Position numbers and translations under genes: made by a program. Below are positions 15,126-24,041 of a stretch of 64,000 bases of DNA, piece by piece. Origin of the DNA: Amycolatopsis acidiphila. GTDB lineage: Bacteria > Actinomycetota > Actinomycetes > Mycobacteriales > Pseudonocardiaceae. Every line of letters begins with the position of its first letter. Position 1 is the stretch's first letter. The stretch spans positions 3,348,001-3,412,000 of the forward strand of contig NZ_CP090063.1 in assembly GCF_021391495.1 (NCBI RefSeq). Direction: 5' to 3'. The notes beneath the pieces were generated by a model. The model ran no database searches, was not told the origin of the DNA, and was given only the letters and a program-made list of their open reading frames with translations.

Positions 15126-16262
15126 ATGGAAACCGAGAGCGACCAGCAGGCTGCTTCAGCGGACGTCCTCAGCAGCGCGGCTCATGCCGCCCGCTTGATC
15201 ATGTTGAACACCATCGACGAGAGGATCCGGTACGCCTGTGAGGCCCTGGTTGAACCGTCGACATCGGATGTGCTCGCGTTCCTGATGACCTACGGCGTGG
15301 TGACCGACCCCAAGCGCGACCGTTCCCACGTGGCCGCTGAGGTCGGCAAATGGCGGAAGGAGCGCGGGCTGAGCGACACCGGGGACCTGCCGCGCATGTC
15401 GGTGGAGTTGCTGACCGAACTGGACGGCCGCCGTGCCGCCGAAGAAGCCGCCACAGCCACCGACCCCCAGACCGAGCCGTCGAAAGCGCCCGCGGACACC
15501 CCGGCCGCGCAGACCGCGCAGGTGACGGAGGCTCCTGTCTCGGCCAAGCGGACGACGCCGGAGGGCTCGCGCGGCTTCTACCTCGTCGCGTTCATGTCGC
15601 TGCTGGTCTCGGTGGACACCTCGTGGCGGTTCTTCGGGGACAAGCTCGGGATCACGACCATCTCCGAGCGGGCCGCCATGTTCGCCGTGGTGGAGGTGGC
15701 GCTGATCGCCTGCGGGTTCGCGATGCGTGCCGGGATCCGGGGCCCCAGCGGAAAACCGGGTCCCGCCCGGCTGATCCTGTGGGCCCTCTGTGCCGCGTCC
15801 GGGTACATGGCGTTCGACCTGGCCGGCCCCGTGTCCGGCCTGGCGCGGGTCACGCTGGGGCCGGTGCTCGGCGTGGTCATGCTGCACCTGGCGCTCGGGA
15901 TCGAGCTCCGGCACCGGCGCCGCCGGGTCTCCACGTGGGCCAGGGTCAGCCGTGAGCTGAAAGAGCGGTGTCTGTCCCGGCTCGGCCTGGGCGACGACGA
16001 GCGGGACGCCCTGGCGCGTACCCGCGACCGTGCGGCCCGCCGCGCCGCCCACCTGGCTCGCGCGTCCTGGTTCACCCCGTTCCGCAAGGTCCGGCTGGCC
16101 CGTGCGCTGCGCTCCGCGAACGCCGCGCACGACGACCGGATGCGGTCCAGGCTGATGGCGGAGCTGGCGGCGGTCCAGCACGCCGACGAGCTGCGGCGGC
16201 TGGACCTGGCGTCCCCGTGGTCGGACTCGCTGACCAACACCCTCAAGTACCTGAAGCGCTAG
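15126..16262 (+). CDS. DUF2637-like actinobacterial membrane protein
   Basis: A 378-aa protein. Residues 1-150 are hydrophilic (AEVGKWRKERGLSDTGDLPR, then Ala/Thr/Pro-rich). About four membrane helices follow from residue 155 (FYLVAFMSLLVSVDTSWRFF, AAMFAVVEVALIACGFAMRA, LILWALCAASGYMAFDLAGP, VTLGPVLGVVMLHLALGIEL). A strongly basic helical tail comes last. The SVDTSW and ERA-x-FAVxE-x-ALIACG patterns resemble DUF2637/SpdB-like proteins found on actinomycete conjugative elements. No other transfer gene is nearby, so it may be a relic of an integrated element. Confidence 0.6.
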   Translation: METESDQQAASADVLSSAAHAARLIMLNTIDERIRYACEALVEPSTSDVLAFLMTYGVVTDPKRDRSHVAAEVGKWRKERGLSDTGDLPRMSVELLTELDGRRAAEEAATATDPQTEPSKAPADTPAAQTAQVTEAPVSAKRTTPEGSRGFYLVAFMSLLVSVDTSWRFFGDKLGITTISERAAMFAVVEVALIACGFAMRAGIRGPSGKPGPARLILWALCAASGYMAFDLAGPVSGLARVTLGPVLGVVMLHLALGIELRHRRRRVSTWARVSRELKERCLSRLGLGDDERDALARTRDRAARRAAHLARASWFTPFRKVRLARALRSANAAHDDRMRSRLMAELAAVQHADELRRLDLASPWSDSLTNTLKYLKR

Positions 16263-16273
16263 TCCGTCTTTTC

Positions 16274-16312
16274 CCGGCTGCGTGCCGCCACTCGTGGGCG
16301 GCACACAGCCGG
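16274..16312. terminator. Strong bidirectional terminator hairpin
   Basis: The arms CCGGCTG-C-GTGCCGCC and GGCGGCAC-A-CAGCCGG pair over 15 positions with one mismatch around a 7-nt loop. It lies between two convergent genes (ends at 16262 and 16364). Confidence 0.85.
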
Positions 16313-16363
16313 ATCTCCACGTCCGGATGACCGCTGTGCGACACCAGACGCTCGACCGGCGCG

Positions 16364-17512
16364 TCAGCTCCGGGCGACGGGGGAGAGCAGCTCCCGCGCG
16401 ATGATGAGCTTCTGGATCTCCGAAGTGCCCTCGTAGAGCCGGTAGAGCCGGGAATCGCGATACATCCGCTCCACCACGGTTTCGGCCATGTAGCCCATCC
16501 CGCCGTGGATCTGCACGCCCCGGTCGGCCACCCGGGACACCATCTCGCTGCAGAACAGCTTGGCCGAGGACGGGCCGGCCGCGATGTCGGCGCCGGAGTC
16601 GAACTCGGCCGCGGCGTGCAGCACGAGGCTGCGCCCGGCGGCGAGCTCGGCGTAGGAGTCGGCGAGCATCGCCTGCACCAGCTGGTGGTCCCCGATGGGG
16701 CGGCCGCCCTGGCGGCTCGTGCCGGCGTGCTGCACCGACTCGTCCAGGATTCGCTGGGCGGTGCCCACGCACATGGCCGCGATGTGCAGTCGGCCGCGGG
16801 CGAGCACGGTCATGGCACTGCGGTAGCCGCGCCCCTCCTCGCCGATCAGCCGGTCGCCGGGCACCCGCACCTCGTCGAACATCACCTCGGCCGTCCAGGC
16901 CCCGCGCTGCCCCATCTTGTGGTCGCGTGGCCCGACCGTCAGCCCCGGGGAGGGGGCGTCCACGGCGAAGGCCGAGATGCCACGGCCACCCGCCGCCGTG
17001 GGGTCGGTTCGGGCGAAGACCACGAACAGGTCCGCGAGCGGGGCGTTGGTGATGAAGCGCTTCGTGCCGGTGACGACCCAGTCGCTGCCGTCGCGGCGCG
17101 CGGAGGTCTTCAGCCCGGCGGGACTGGAGCCGGCTTCGGATTCGGTGAGGGCGAAGGAGGCGATCGCCTCCCCGGACGCAAGCCGGGGCAGGAAGGCCTG
17201 TTTCTGCGCCTCGGTGCCGAACTTCGCGATCACCTGTCCGGCGATCCCGTTGTTGGTGCCGAACAGCGACCGGAACGCCGGGGTGGTGTAGCCGAATTCG
17301 AAGGCCAGCCGGACGTCCTCGGCCATGAGCGCCCCGAGTCCGCCGTACTCGGCGGGCAGGGCGTAACCGAACAGGCCCAGTTCGGCCGTCGCCGCACGCA
17401 GGTCGTCCGGGATCGAGTCGGTCTCCTCGATCTCGTTCTCCCGGGGGACGACCTCCTTGCGCACGAACTGGCGCACCGCGTCCAGCACCTGGCCGAAGGT
17501 GGTCTCGTCCAT
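16364..17512 (-). CDS. Acyl-CoA dehydrogenase
   Basis: A 382-aa full-length acyl-CoA dehydrogenase. The ribosome site GGTGAGGAG abuts an ATG at 17518, so I prefer the second ATG at 17512. FAD/substrate motifs are FALTESEAGSSPAG and the C-terminal QIHGGMGYMAE. The catalytic base lies in LYEGTSEIQKLIIARELL. It oxidises acyl-CoA to 2-enoyl-CoA, passing electrons to ETF. It is the last gene of the minus-strand set running down from 22454. Confidence 0.9.
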   Translation of the reverse strand: MDETTFGQVLDAVRQFVRKEVVPRENEIEETDSIPDDLRAATAELGLFGYALPAEYGGLGALMAEDVRLAFEFGYTTPAFRSLFGTNNGIAGQVIAKFGTEAQKQAFLPRLASGEAIASFALTESEAGSSPAGLKTSARRDGSDWVVTGTKRFITNAPLADLFVVFARTDPTAAGGRGISAFAVDAPSPGLTVGPRDHKMGQRGAWTAEVMFDEVRVPGDRLIGEEGRGYRSAMTVLARGRLHIAAMCVGTAQRILDESVQHAGTSRQGGRPIGDHQLVQAMLADSYAELAAGRSLVLHAAAEFDSGADIAAGPSSAKLFCSEMVSRVADRGVQIHGGMGYMAETVVERMYRDSRLYRLYEGTSEIQKLIIARELLSPVARS

Positions 17513-17542
17513 CAGCATCTCCTCACCGTTCTTCAGATAGAG

Positions 17543-17554
17543 AATCTAGCTGAA
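17543..17554. promoter_or_regulatory. Operator-like motif GAATCTAGCTGA
   Basis: A variant of the recurrent GANTCTAGANTC sequence, 31 bp upstream of the acyl-CoA dehydrogenase start and overlapping the end of the nitronate monooxygenase remnant. Its partner half TTCTTCAGATAGAG lies alongside. Confidence 0.35.
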
Positions 17555-18205
17555 CACGGTGCGAGGAGCTCGATCCTGGGCCGTCAGCCCGACTCCCTGG
17601 CCGACCCAGTAGGTCGCCAGCGCCTGCGCGCCGGTGTCGCCCTGCTCGGCGAGCTTGTCCACGCGCCGGAGGCTGGACTCGCTGACGAGGGACCGCAGCG
17701 GCATGGGCAGTGGTTCCGGGCTTGCGGCTTCCTCCCAGGCCCGGGTCCACTCCGATTCGAGCTGCCGGGGAGGACTTGCCTGTCGGCCCCTTCGACCGCA
17801 TCGTGTCGCGCGAGGACGCCCGCAGCATCCACTGCACGGTGTACGGCGCGGTCTCCGCTTCCGGCGTCACCGAACCGGTCCACGCGCCCGCGGCGCCGAG
17901 TGCCACCGCCGCAGCCAGCTGCCTGCCCGTGACTATCCCGCCCGCCGCGACCGGGATGCCCGCGGCCCTCGCGCGGTCGATCATGAACTGCGGCGGCACT
18001 CCCAGCGCGTTGGCGATGAGGCCTCGACGACCTCCTCGGCCGAAGCTTCGATGCCGTGCTGTGTCAGCAGGTCCGCGACGAAGCGCCCGTGCGCGTCCGG
18101 CACCATCTTCCGCAGTGCCTCGGGGCCGAGCTGCTGCCCTTCGCCAGCGAACGTGTCCGGCACCACGATGTCGATCCCCAGCAGGTCGCAGATCGGGGTC
18201 CTCAT
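17547..18205 (-). pseudogene. Nitronate monooxygenase remnant
   Basis: The start MRTPICDLLGID, the internal FMIDRARAAGIPVAAGGIVT and AAAVALGAAGAWTGSV, and the C-terminal SLRRVDKLAEQGDTGAQAL plus YWVGQGVG are all nitronate monooxygenase (FMN TIM-barrel) segments. The intervening parts are missing and the frame changes at least twice, one near 17770. Intact members have about 330-370 residues. The ATG overlaps the stop of the acyl-CoA synthetase gene (ATGA), so it was once part of that operon. Confidence 0.85.
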
Positions 18206-20328
18206 GCGGTCTCCTTCCAGGTGACGACGGCGTCGAGTGCCTCCACGGTGCTCCCGTCCACGCGGAGCGGGTTGATCTCCAGGGACTCCAGGTCGTCGCC
18301 GAGCGCGAGGGCGAGGTCGCCGACCCGGGCCACGGTCTCGGCCAGGGCGTCGAGGTCGGCCGGTGCCGTTCCCCGGACACCGCGCAGCAATGCCGCGCCG
18401 CGCAGGCTTTCCAGCAGTTCCCGGGCACGCGCCGGGGTCACCGGCAGCGGCGACAGCGCGGAGTCGCCCAGGACCTCGACGAAGATGCCGCCGAGCGCGA
18501 CGGCGAGCATCGGTCCCCAGTGCGGGTCCCGGACGACGCCGACGAGCAACTCCGTGCCACCGGAGCGCATCGGTGTCACCAGCACCCCTTCCACCTGCGC
18601 ACCGGGAACCCGGTCGCCGGCGCGTCGCACGTCCTCGTAGGCGGCGGCGACCGCGTCGTTCCCGCTGACCCCGAGCCGCACCCCGCCGATGTCGCTCTTG
18701 TGCAGGATGTCCGGGGACACGATCTTGAGCGCGACCGGCCCGCCGAAGTCCGCGGCGGCCTTCGCGGCCTGCTGCGGCGAGGTGGCCAGCTCGCCCGGGA
18801 TCACGGGGATTCCGGCCTCGGTCAGCAGCTGCCGCGCGCGAGCCTCCGACCAGCTCCCACGGCGGTCCGCCGGCGCGGGAACGGGGACGGTGTCGCGGGC
18901 GGGCGCTTCGCCACCCGGGTCGCGGGTCGCGTCCGACCACCAGCCGAGGTTGCGCAGCGCCACCACGGCCTGGCGCAGTCCGGGAATGGCGTGCGGCACC
19001 CGGGCCTGCGCCATGACCTCCTTGGTGTAGGCCGTGATCGGTTCCAGGACCTGGTTGACGTAGACGACCGGCCCGCTCGCGCGCTGGATCCCGTCGCCGA
19101 TGGCGTCGGCGAAGGCCTGGCCGGCGAACGGGCCGCCGTCGGACTGCCAGGGCAGCGTGTTGACCACGGCCACCACGCCGATGCCGGGATCGGCCGAGAC
19201 CGCCTCGATGGCGCGGGTGAAGATCGTCGGATCGATGATCGCGGCGCCGGTCACGTCGAGCGGGTTCTGGATCGTCCCGTAGGCCGGCATCACGTCGGCG
19301 AGCGCCTCCCGGGTGCTCGCCGCGAACTCCGGCAGTCGCGCGCCCAGGTCCTCGGCCCGGTCGGCCAGGATGTCGCAGGCCCCACCGGAGATCGACACCA
19401 CGCCGATGCCCGGCCGTTCGAGCCGGTCGAGGTTGGCGGCGGCGCCCGCGGTGATGAGCATGTCCTCGATGGAGTCCACCCGGATGATGCCGAGGTCGCG
19501 GAACACTGCGTCGACCGTGCGGTCGTCGCCGACCAGAGCGCCCGTGTGGGCCGCGGCGGTCCGTGCGGACAGCTCGCTGCTGCCCGCCTTGAGCACCACG
19601 ATCGGTTTGCCCGCCGCGGCCGCCCGCCGGGCGGCCGCCCGGAACACCTCGGGGTCCCGGATCGACTCCATGAAGATGGCGATGGCGCGGGTGTGCTCGT
19701 CGTCGACGAGGAAGTCCAGGACGTGGCCCGCGGTGATCATGGCCTCGTTCCCGAGCGTGACCATGTAGGACAGATCGGCGCCGGAGAGGGTGGCGAACTC
19801 GAGCATGGCCGCGGAGCTCGCACCGCTCTGGGAGAGCAGCGCGACCGAACCCGCCTCGCGCGGCAGGCCCAGGATCGGGGTCACCGGCGCCTGGTCGACG
19901 AGGTTGGCGAAGCCGAGGTGATTCGGCCCGAGCAGCACCATGCCGAGAGACTCGGCGTGCGCGACCAGCTCGGCCTGTGCGGCCCGCCCGGATTCGCCCG
20001 CCTCGCCGTAGCCGGCGGACAGGATGACGGCGTTGCGGATGCCGGCCGCGGCCGCGTCGGTGAGGGCGTCGAGGGTGCCCGCCTGCGGCACCATCATGAA
20101 CGCCACGTCGACCGGTTCCCCGATCTCGGCGCACGAGGTGACGGTGGGCCGGCCGTGGGTCTCGGCGCCGCGCCGGTTGACCAGGTAGGTCTTCTCGGCG
20201 AAGCCGAACTCGACCAGGTTCCGGTAAGCCGTGCGGGAGAACGCCGACTTGTTCGAGGCGCCCACGAGCGCGACGCTGCGCGGCCGGAAGAGGGACGCGA
20301 GCCGCTGGGGGGTGATCACGCTGGACAT
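18202..20328 (-). CDS. NDP-forming acyl-CoA synthetase (acetate--CoA ligase family)
   Basis: A 708-aa single-chain enzyme. The CoA-binding domain (VALVGASNKSAF, about 19-30) is followed by succinyl-CoA-ligase-like domains (LLSQSGASSAAM, VLLGPNHLGF). The phospho-accepting His is probably H261 in AAAHTGALVG. From about 490 there is an ATP-grasp domain (ARQLLTEAGIPVIPGELATS, VALKIVSPDILHKSDIGGVR). It interconverts acid, CoA and ATP with acyl-CoA, ADP and phosphate. Located between a double-module acyl-CoA dehydrogenase and a nitronate monooxygenase remnant, it probably activates the pathway acid. Confidence 0.9.
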   Translation of the reverse strand: MSSVITPQRLASLFRPRSVALVGASNKSAFSRTAYRNLVEFGFAEKTYLVNRRGAETHGRPTVTSCAEIGEPVDVAFMMVPQAGTLDALTDAAAAGIRNAVILSAGYGEAGESGRAAQAELVAHAESLGMVLLGPNHLGFANLVDQAPVTPILGLPREAGSVALLSQSGASSAAMLEFATLSGADLSYMVTLGNEAMITAGHVLDFLVDDEHTRAIAIFMESIRDPEVFRAAARRAAAAGKPIVVLKAGSSELSARTAAAHTGALVGDDRTVDAVFRDLGIIRVDSIEDMLITAGAAANLDRLERPGIGVVSISGGACDILADRAEDLGARLPEFAASTREALADVMPAYGTIQNPLDVTGAAIIDPTIFTRAIEAVSADPGIGVVAVVNTLPWQSDGGPFAGQAFADAIGDGIQRASGPVVYVNQVLEPITAYTKEVMAQARVPHAIPGLRQAVVALRNLGWWSDATRDPGGEAPARDTVPVPAPADRRGSWSEARARQLLTEAGIPVIPGELATSPQQAAKAAADFGGPVALKIVSPDILHKSDIGGVRLGVSGNDAVAAAYEDVRRAGDRVPGAQVEGVLVTPMRSGGTELLVGVVRDPHWGPMLAVALGGIFVEVLGDSALSPLPVTPARARELLESLRGAALLRGVRGTAPADLDALAETVARVGDLALALGDDLESLEINPLRVDGSTVEALDAVVTWKETA

Positions 20329-20354
20329 TTCACGACTCCTTCGTGGTGAGGGCA

Positions 20355-22454
20355 CTACCGGGGAAGGCCGAGGCCTCGCGCGATCAGCCCGCGCTGGACG
20401 TCGTTCGTGCCGCCGCCGACGACGTACATGACCGACAGCCGCAAGCCGTACTCGAAGGCCGCGTCCGGGGCGGCGGGGATGACTTCGAGAGCGGCTGCCG
20501 GCCCCAGGATGTCGAGGACGGCCTCGCCGAACGCCTCGGCGGTCTCGCCGCCGAGGACACCGGCCATGGGTGCCTCGAGCCGGGCGCCCCGACCCTGGCC
20601 GGTGGCGTCGATCGCGGCGGAGACCAGCGCCCGGGTGGCCTGGACACCGACGGCGACCTTGCCCAGTTCGGCGCGGCGTGCAGAGCCGCGGGGACCCACG
20701 GTGCCGTCGATGTCGGCACGGATGACGCCCAGCAGGTCGTCGAGCTGGCGGTGCAGTGCGGCGGCGATGTTGCCCATGGTGATGCGCTCCCCGGCGAGTG
20801 CGTCGGTGATGACCTTCCAGCCGCCGTTGACCTCGCCGACCCGGGCGGAGTCGGGTACGCGAACGTCGTCGTAGAACACGGTGCACGAGATCTCGCCGGA
20901 CAGTGCGCGGTGTTGTTGCACCGTAATACCCGGGGTGTCCATCGGTACCAGGAACACCGTGATCCCGGCCTGGCGCGGCTTCGCGTCGGGGTCGGTGCGG
21001 ACCGCCAGCCAGACCCAGTCGGACGTGTGGCCACCGGTGGTCCACAGTTTCTGCCCGTTGATCACCCAGTCTGCCCCGTCGCGCACCGCGCGGGTCTTCA
21101 GCGACGCCAGGTCCGAACCGGCCTCGGGTTCGCTGTAGCCCAGGCAGAACGCCAGTTCACCACGCCGGATGAGCGGCAGGAACTTCTCCTTCTGCTCGGG
21201 GCTGCCGTGCTTGAGGATCGAGTTGCCCAGCAGCATCACCGCACCGAGCGCCTTGCTGATCGGTGCACCCGAGTAGGCGGTCTCCTCGTTCAGCACGACC
21301 TGTTCGGCCAGCGTCGCGCCGCGGCCGCCGTACTCCTCGGGCCAGGCGAAACCGAGCCAGCCGCGGTCGGCGACGGCCTGGACGAGCTCGTGGTCCAGCG
21401 CCATCGTGCTGCGGGCGAACCGGTCTTCGTACTGGGCGAACAGCTCCCGTACCTCGGTGCGGAAGGCTTCCCCGGCCTCGCCCATGTCGAACGACGGCAG
21501 CGACGCTTCGGTCTCCACCAGCACGTCGGCGAACTCCCCGACCGCGCGCGGGAAAGCACGCAGCCTGGTGACGTCGGCGTGCACCCGGCGGAACAGCCAC
21601 GGCGCCTCGTGCTCCTCGAAGTACCCGATCGCGGCGAGCGTGTGCTGCGCGCCCAGCTGGATACGCGGGGCCGCCGCGCGGGCGTGCTCCACCGCGATCT
21701 CCGCCCACGAGCTCCAGTCGGCCGCGTGGCTCGTCCACTGCCGCACGGCCTGGGCGATCAGCAGGTTTCCGGCGCTGAGGTCGATCTGGCAGGACGCGAT
21801 GCGCTGCTGGACGGCGCCGAAGCCGCCGACCGGGCGCCCGAACTGGTGCCGGGTCTTCGCGTGCTCGATCGCCATCTCGTGTGCCCGCCCGGCGGCGGCG
21901 AGTGCCCGGGTGGCCAGGCCCAGCCTCAGCAGCAGGACGGCTTCGTCGGCGCGGGCGGCGTCGAGGTCGGCCGTGGCCACCGGGTCGCCGAGGCGGATCC
22001 GTGCCCACGCCGGCACGGCCAGCCCGGGTTGCTCGGTCACCCCGGCGATCTCCCGGAGCGCCGCCACACCGCCTGCCGCCGGCAGGACCAGCACATGCGT
22101 GGCTTCGGTGGCGGCTTCGGCGTAGGCCACCTCGTCGCCGGTGCCGTCGAGGGCGACCAGGACCCGCATCTGGCCGGACTCGATGCCGCTCGCGTCGGGC
22201 AGCAGACGGCCGGCGACGAACCCGTCCAGCACGGGCAGGGGACAGGCCACCCGGCCCAGCTCCATGGTCGCCGCCAGCGCCGCGTCCAGCGCCTCGGCCG
22301 AGCCCAGCTCGAACCAGCCCTGCGCTGCGGCCGCGTGCCACAGCTTCTCCAGGCCGGTGCCCGCCGCGGCGGTCGCGTCCCCCCAGTGCCGCCTGGTCAG
22401 CCCGGCCACGGCTTCGCCGAAGGCCGTCGCTTCATCGTTTGCCGACACGGTCAC
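20355..22454 (-). CDS. Double-module acyl-CoA dehydrogenase (FadE34-like fusion)
   Basis: A 699-aa protein made of two acyl-CoA dehydrogenase-like modules. Residues 1-310 are a degenerate module lacking the flavin-binding glutamate loop but keeping the C-terminal helices (HAKTRHQFGRPVGGF). Residues about 318-699 are a complete module (GYSEPEAGSDLASLKTRAV, VVGGGTNDVQRGLIARGLG). Asp replaces the usual Glu of the GTxE position. Length and order match mycobacterial FadE34-type enzymes acting on steroid or branched side chains. The GTG at 22454 lies 12 nt from a large palindrome. Confidence 0.88.
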   Translation of the reverse strand: MTVSANDEATAFGEAVAGLTRRHWGDATAAAGTGLEKLWHAAAAQGWFELGSAEALDAALAATMELGRVACPLPVLDGFVAGRLLPDASGIESGQMRVLVALDGTGDEVAYAEAATEATHVLVLPAAGGVAALREIAGVTEQPGLAVPAWARIRLGDPVATADLDAARADEAVLLLRLGLATRALAAAGRAHEMAIEHAKTRHQFGRPVGGFGAVQQRIASCQIDLSAGNLLIAQAVRQWTSHAADWSSWAEIAVEHARAAAPRIQLGAQHTLAAIGYFEEHEAPWLFRRVHADVTRLRAFPRAVGEFADVLVETEASLPSFDMGEAGEAFRTEVRELFAQYEDRFARSTMALDHELVQAVADRGWLGFAWPEEYGGRGATLAEQVVLNEETAYSGAPISKALGAVMLLGNSILKHGSPEQKEKFLPLIRRGELAFCLGYSEPEAGSDLASLKTRAVRDGADWVINGQKLWTTGGHTSDWVWLAVRTDPDAKPRQAGITVFLVPMDTPGITVQQHRALSGEISCTVFYDDVRVPDSARVGEVNGGWKVITDALAGERITMGNIAAALHRQLDDLLGVIRADIDGTVGPRGSARRAELGKVAVGVQATRALVSAAIDATGQGRGARLEAPMAGVLGGETAEAFGEAVLDILGPAAALEVIPAAPDAAFEYGLRLSVMYVVGGGTNDVQRGLIARGLGLPR

Positions 22455-22465
22455 CCCCTAAATCT

Positions 22466-22516
22466 GAACAGCTTCCGTCTGTAATACGTTCGAGGTTATA
22501 CTGACGGAACGCGTTC
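22466..22516. promoter_or_regulatory. 51-bp imperfect palindrome, probable TetR operator
   Basis: GAAC-(3)-TTCCGTC at 22466-22479 mirrors GACGGAA-(3)-GTTC at 22503-22516 around a centre at 22491. Inner arms TGTAATA and TTATACT are partly paired. It lies between the divergent starts of the acyl-CoA dehydrogenase (22454) and the TetR gene (22557), the usual autoregulatory position. Confidence 0.75.
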
Positions 22517-22556
22517 AGCAATGTGGTGTGATCCAGGGGTCTGGAAAGGTAGTGGC

Positions 22557-23198
22557 GTGACGCGAACTGCGAGTACCGCGGCCGGGCGCCCGCGCGATCC
22601 GGACGTCGACCGCCGGGTGGCGGAAGCCGCCATCGGGCTGTTCGGGGACGAGGGGTGGGCGGGGTTCAGCGTCGAGGCCGTGGCCAAGCGCGCCGGGGTC
22701 GGCAAGGCGTCGATCTACCTGCGCTGGCGGACCAAGCAGGCGCTGCTGCTGGAGGCGCTGCAACAGCACGTCAGCGGGGTCACCGCGATCGAGCCCGCCG
22801 ATGTGCGCGAGGAGCTCGTCCAGCTCGCCCGGCAGCTGTTCGGGCACTACCTCGGCGACGCCGGGCGGGCGGCCTTCCGCATCGCGCTGGAGGCCGACCG
22901 CATCCCCGGGGTGGCCGAGCACTGGGCGAGCATCCGCCAGTCGCAGATCCTGGCCGCGCGGGCCATCGTCCGCCGGGCCATCGAGCGGGGCGAGCTGCCG
23001 GCCGGCACGTCGGTGACACTGCTGCTGGACACCCTCAGCGGCGCGGTGATGAACCACGTGCAGACCACCCCGCCCGAGGCACGCGCGAAGCTGGCCACCT
23101 CCGCCGGAAGCTACGCGCGCCGGCTGGTCGACTTCCTCCTCGCCAACGCCACCGCCGCGGCGTCGGAAAGCCGCGGTGGCCCGGAGAACGCCTCCTGA
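22557..23198 (+). CDS. TetR family transcriptional regulator
   Basis: A 213-aa protein from the GTG at 22557 (site GAAAGGTAG); an upstream in-frame start would run into the operator region. The N-terminal HTH is VAEAAIGLFGDEGWAGFSVE followed by AVAKRAGVGKASIYLRWRTK. The C-terminal ligand-binding domain is helical with ALEADRIPGVAEHW. It is divergent from the acyl-CoA dehydrogenase operon and probably represses it until an acyl-CoA or related ligand is bound. Confidence 0.9.
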   Translation: MTRTASTAAGRPRDPDVDRRVAEAAIGLFGDEGWAGFSVEAVAKRAGVGKASIYLRWRTKQALLLEALQQHVSGVTAIEPADVREELVQLARQLFGHYLGDAGRAAFRIALEADRIPGVAEHWASIRQSQILAARAIVRRAIERGELPAGTSVTLLLDTLSGAVMNHVQTTPPEARAKLATSAGSYARRLVDFLLANATAAASESRGGPENAS

Positions 23199-23273
23199 CG
23201 GGGTATACCTGGGCGTTCGCCCGGCGGAGGCGTTCGGCTGCCTGTGCGCGGACGGCGTCACCGGACGCCGGGG

Positions 23274-23933
23274 GAGCGCCGCCTCCGGCTGCGACGCCAG
23301 GCTGTCCCAGTCGTCCACGGCCCACACGTGGTTGTCGTGCCAACGGAGGTTCTGCGCCTCGAAGTCGGCGTGGCCCAGCACGCACGGCAGGTCGGCGGCC
23401 AGCATCCGCTCGCGGGCCCGCTCGGCCGTGTCGCGAACATTTGCGGGCACGACGCTCTGGTCCCGTTCGTCGAGGAACCCGATCGCCGGCCACAACCCGG
23501 AATCCGTGTGGTCCCAACATACCCAGCGCGGATTCGGCAGCGGCGGCGCGACGGTCACCTCGGCCAGTTCGGCCATCCGTCGGGCGAACACCTCCGCGTA
23601 GCGCATGGCGACATCCGGTGAGTCGCCCTGCAGCAACTCACCGCCGGGCCGGAACTCCTCGGCGTGCACGGCCAGCGCACCGACGCCGACCGCGGGCGTG
23701 AGCGGGCGGGCGCACGGAAACCCCCGCTCCGCCAACCGGGCCTGTGCGGCGAGACACGGCGCGGCCCGGCCATCGTCCTGCCGCGCCTTCACCACGACGT
23801 CCCGGCCACCGGCCAACCGCAGCCCGAACACCGCCGACATCCGCCGCAGCGCGAACAGCACGCCGGCCGGCGCGTCCCCCAACTGGTCCACACACCAGGC
23901 CGGCAGCCAGTCCGGCAGCTCGTCCAACGGCAC
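23274..23933 (-). pseudogene. APH-type phosphotransferase, C-terminally truncated
   Basis: From about GTG 23933 this frame encodes 220 residues of a kinase-like phosphotransferase: VVVKARQDDG (nucleotide Lys), the Brenner motif HADFEAQN (His-x-Asp-x4-Asn) and VDDWDSLA (metal-binding Asp). Similarity ends after DSLASQPEAAL near 23274. The frame then continues as low-quality sequence antisense to the tetR gene up to 22515. The C-terminal helical lobe is missing, so the gene seems cut off at the tetR side. A start further upstream would lie inside the 23989-24028 terminator. Confidence 0.7.
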
Positions 23934-23988
23934 GGTGACGACTGTGCCAGGTGCGTCGTCGGCGGGGGAGGATGTCGCCGAGGTGGGG

Positions 23989-24028
23989 GGCGAAGCCCGG
24001 CGGGGGACTGGCACCGCCGGGCTTCGCC
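23989..24028. terminator. Perfect 15-bp stem terminator
   Basis: GGCGAAGCCCGGCGG (23989-24003) and CCGCCGGGCTTCGCC (24014-24028) pair perfectly around a 10-nt loop, 13 bp after the stop of the thiolase-hydratase gene, terminating that minus-strand operon. Confidence 0.88.
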
Positions 24029-24041
24029 TGTCCTGGGGCCG

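Noticed and set aside
15126..16262. Evidence for an integrated conjugative element
   Set aside because: Only one DUF2637-like gene is present; no integrase, tra genes, tRNA or att repeats were seen nearby.
22515..23273. C-terminal extension of the APH-type frame
   Set aside because: This part is fully antisense to tetR, low in protein-like character and past the end of kinase similarity.
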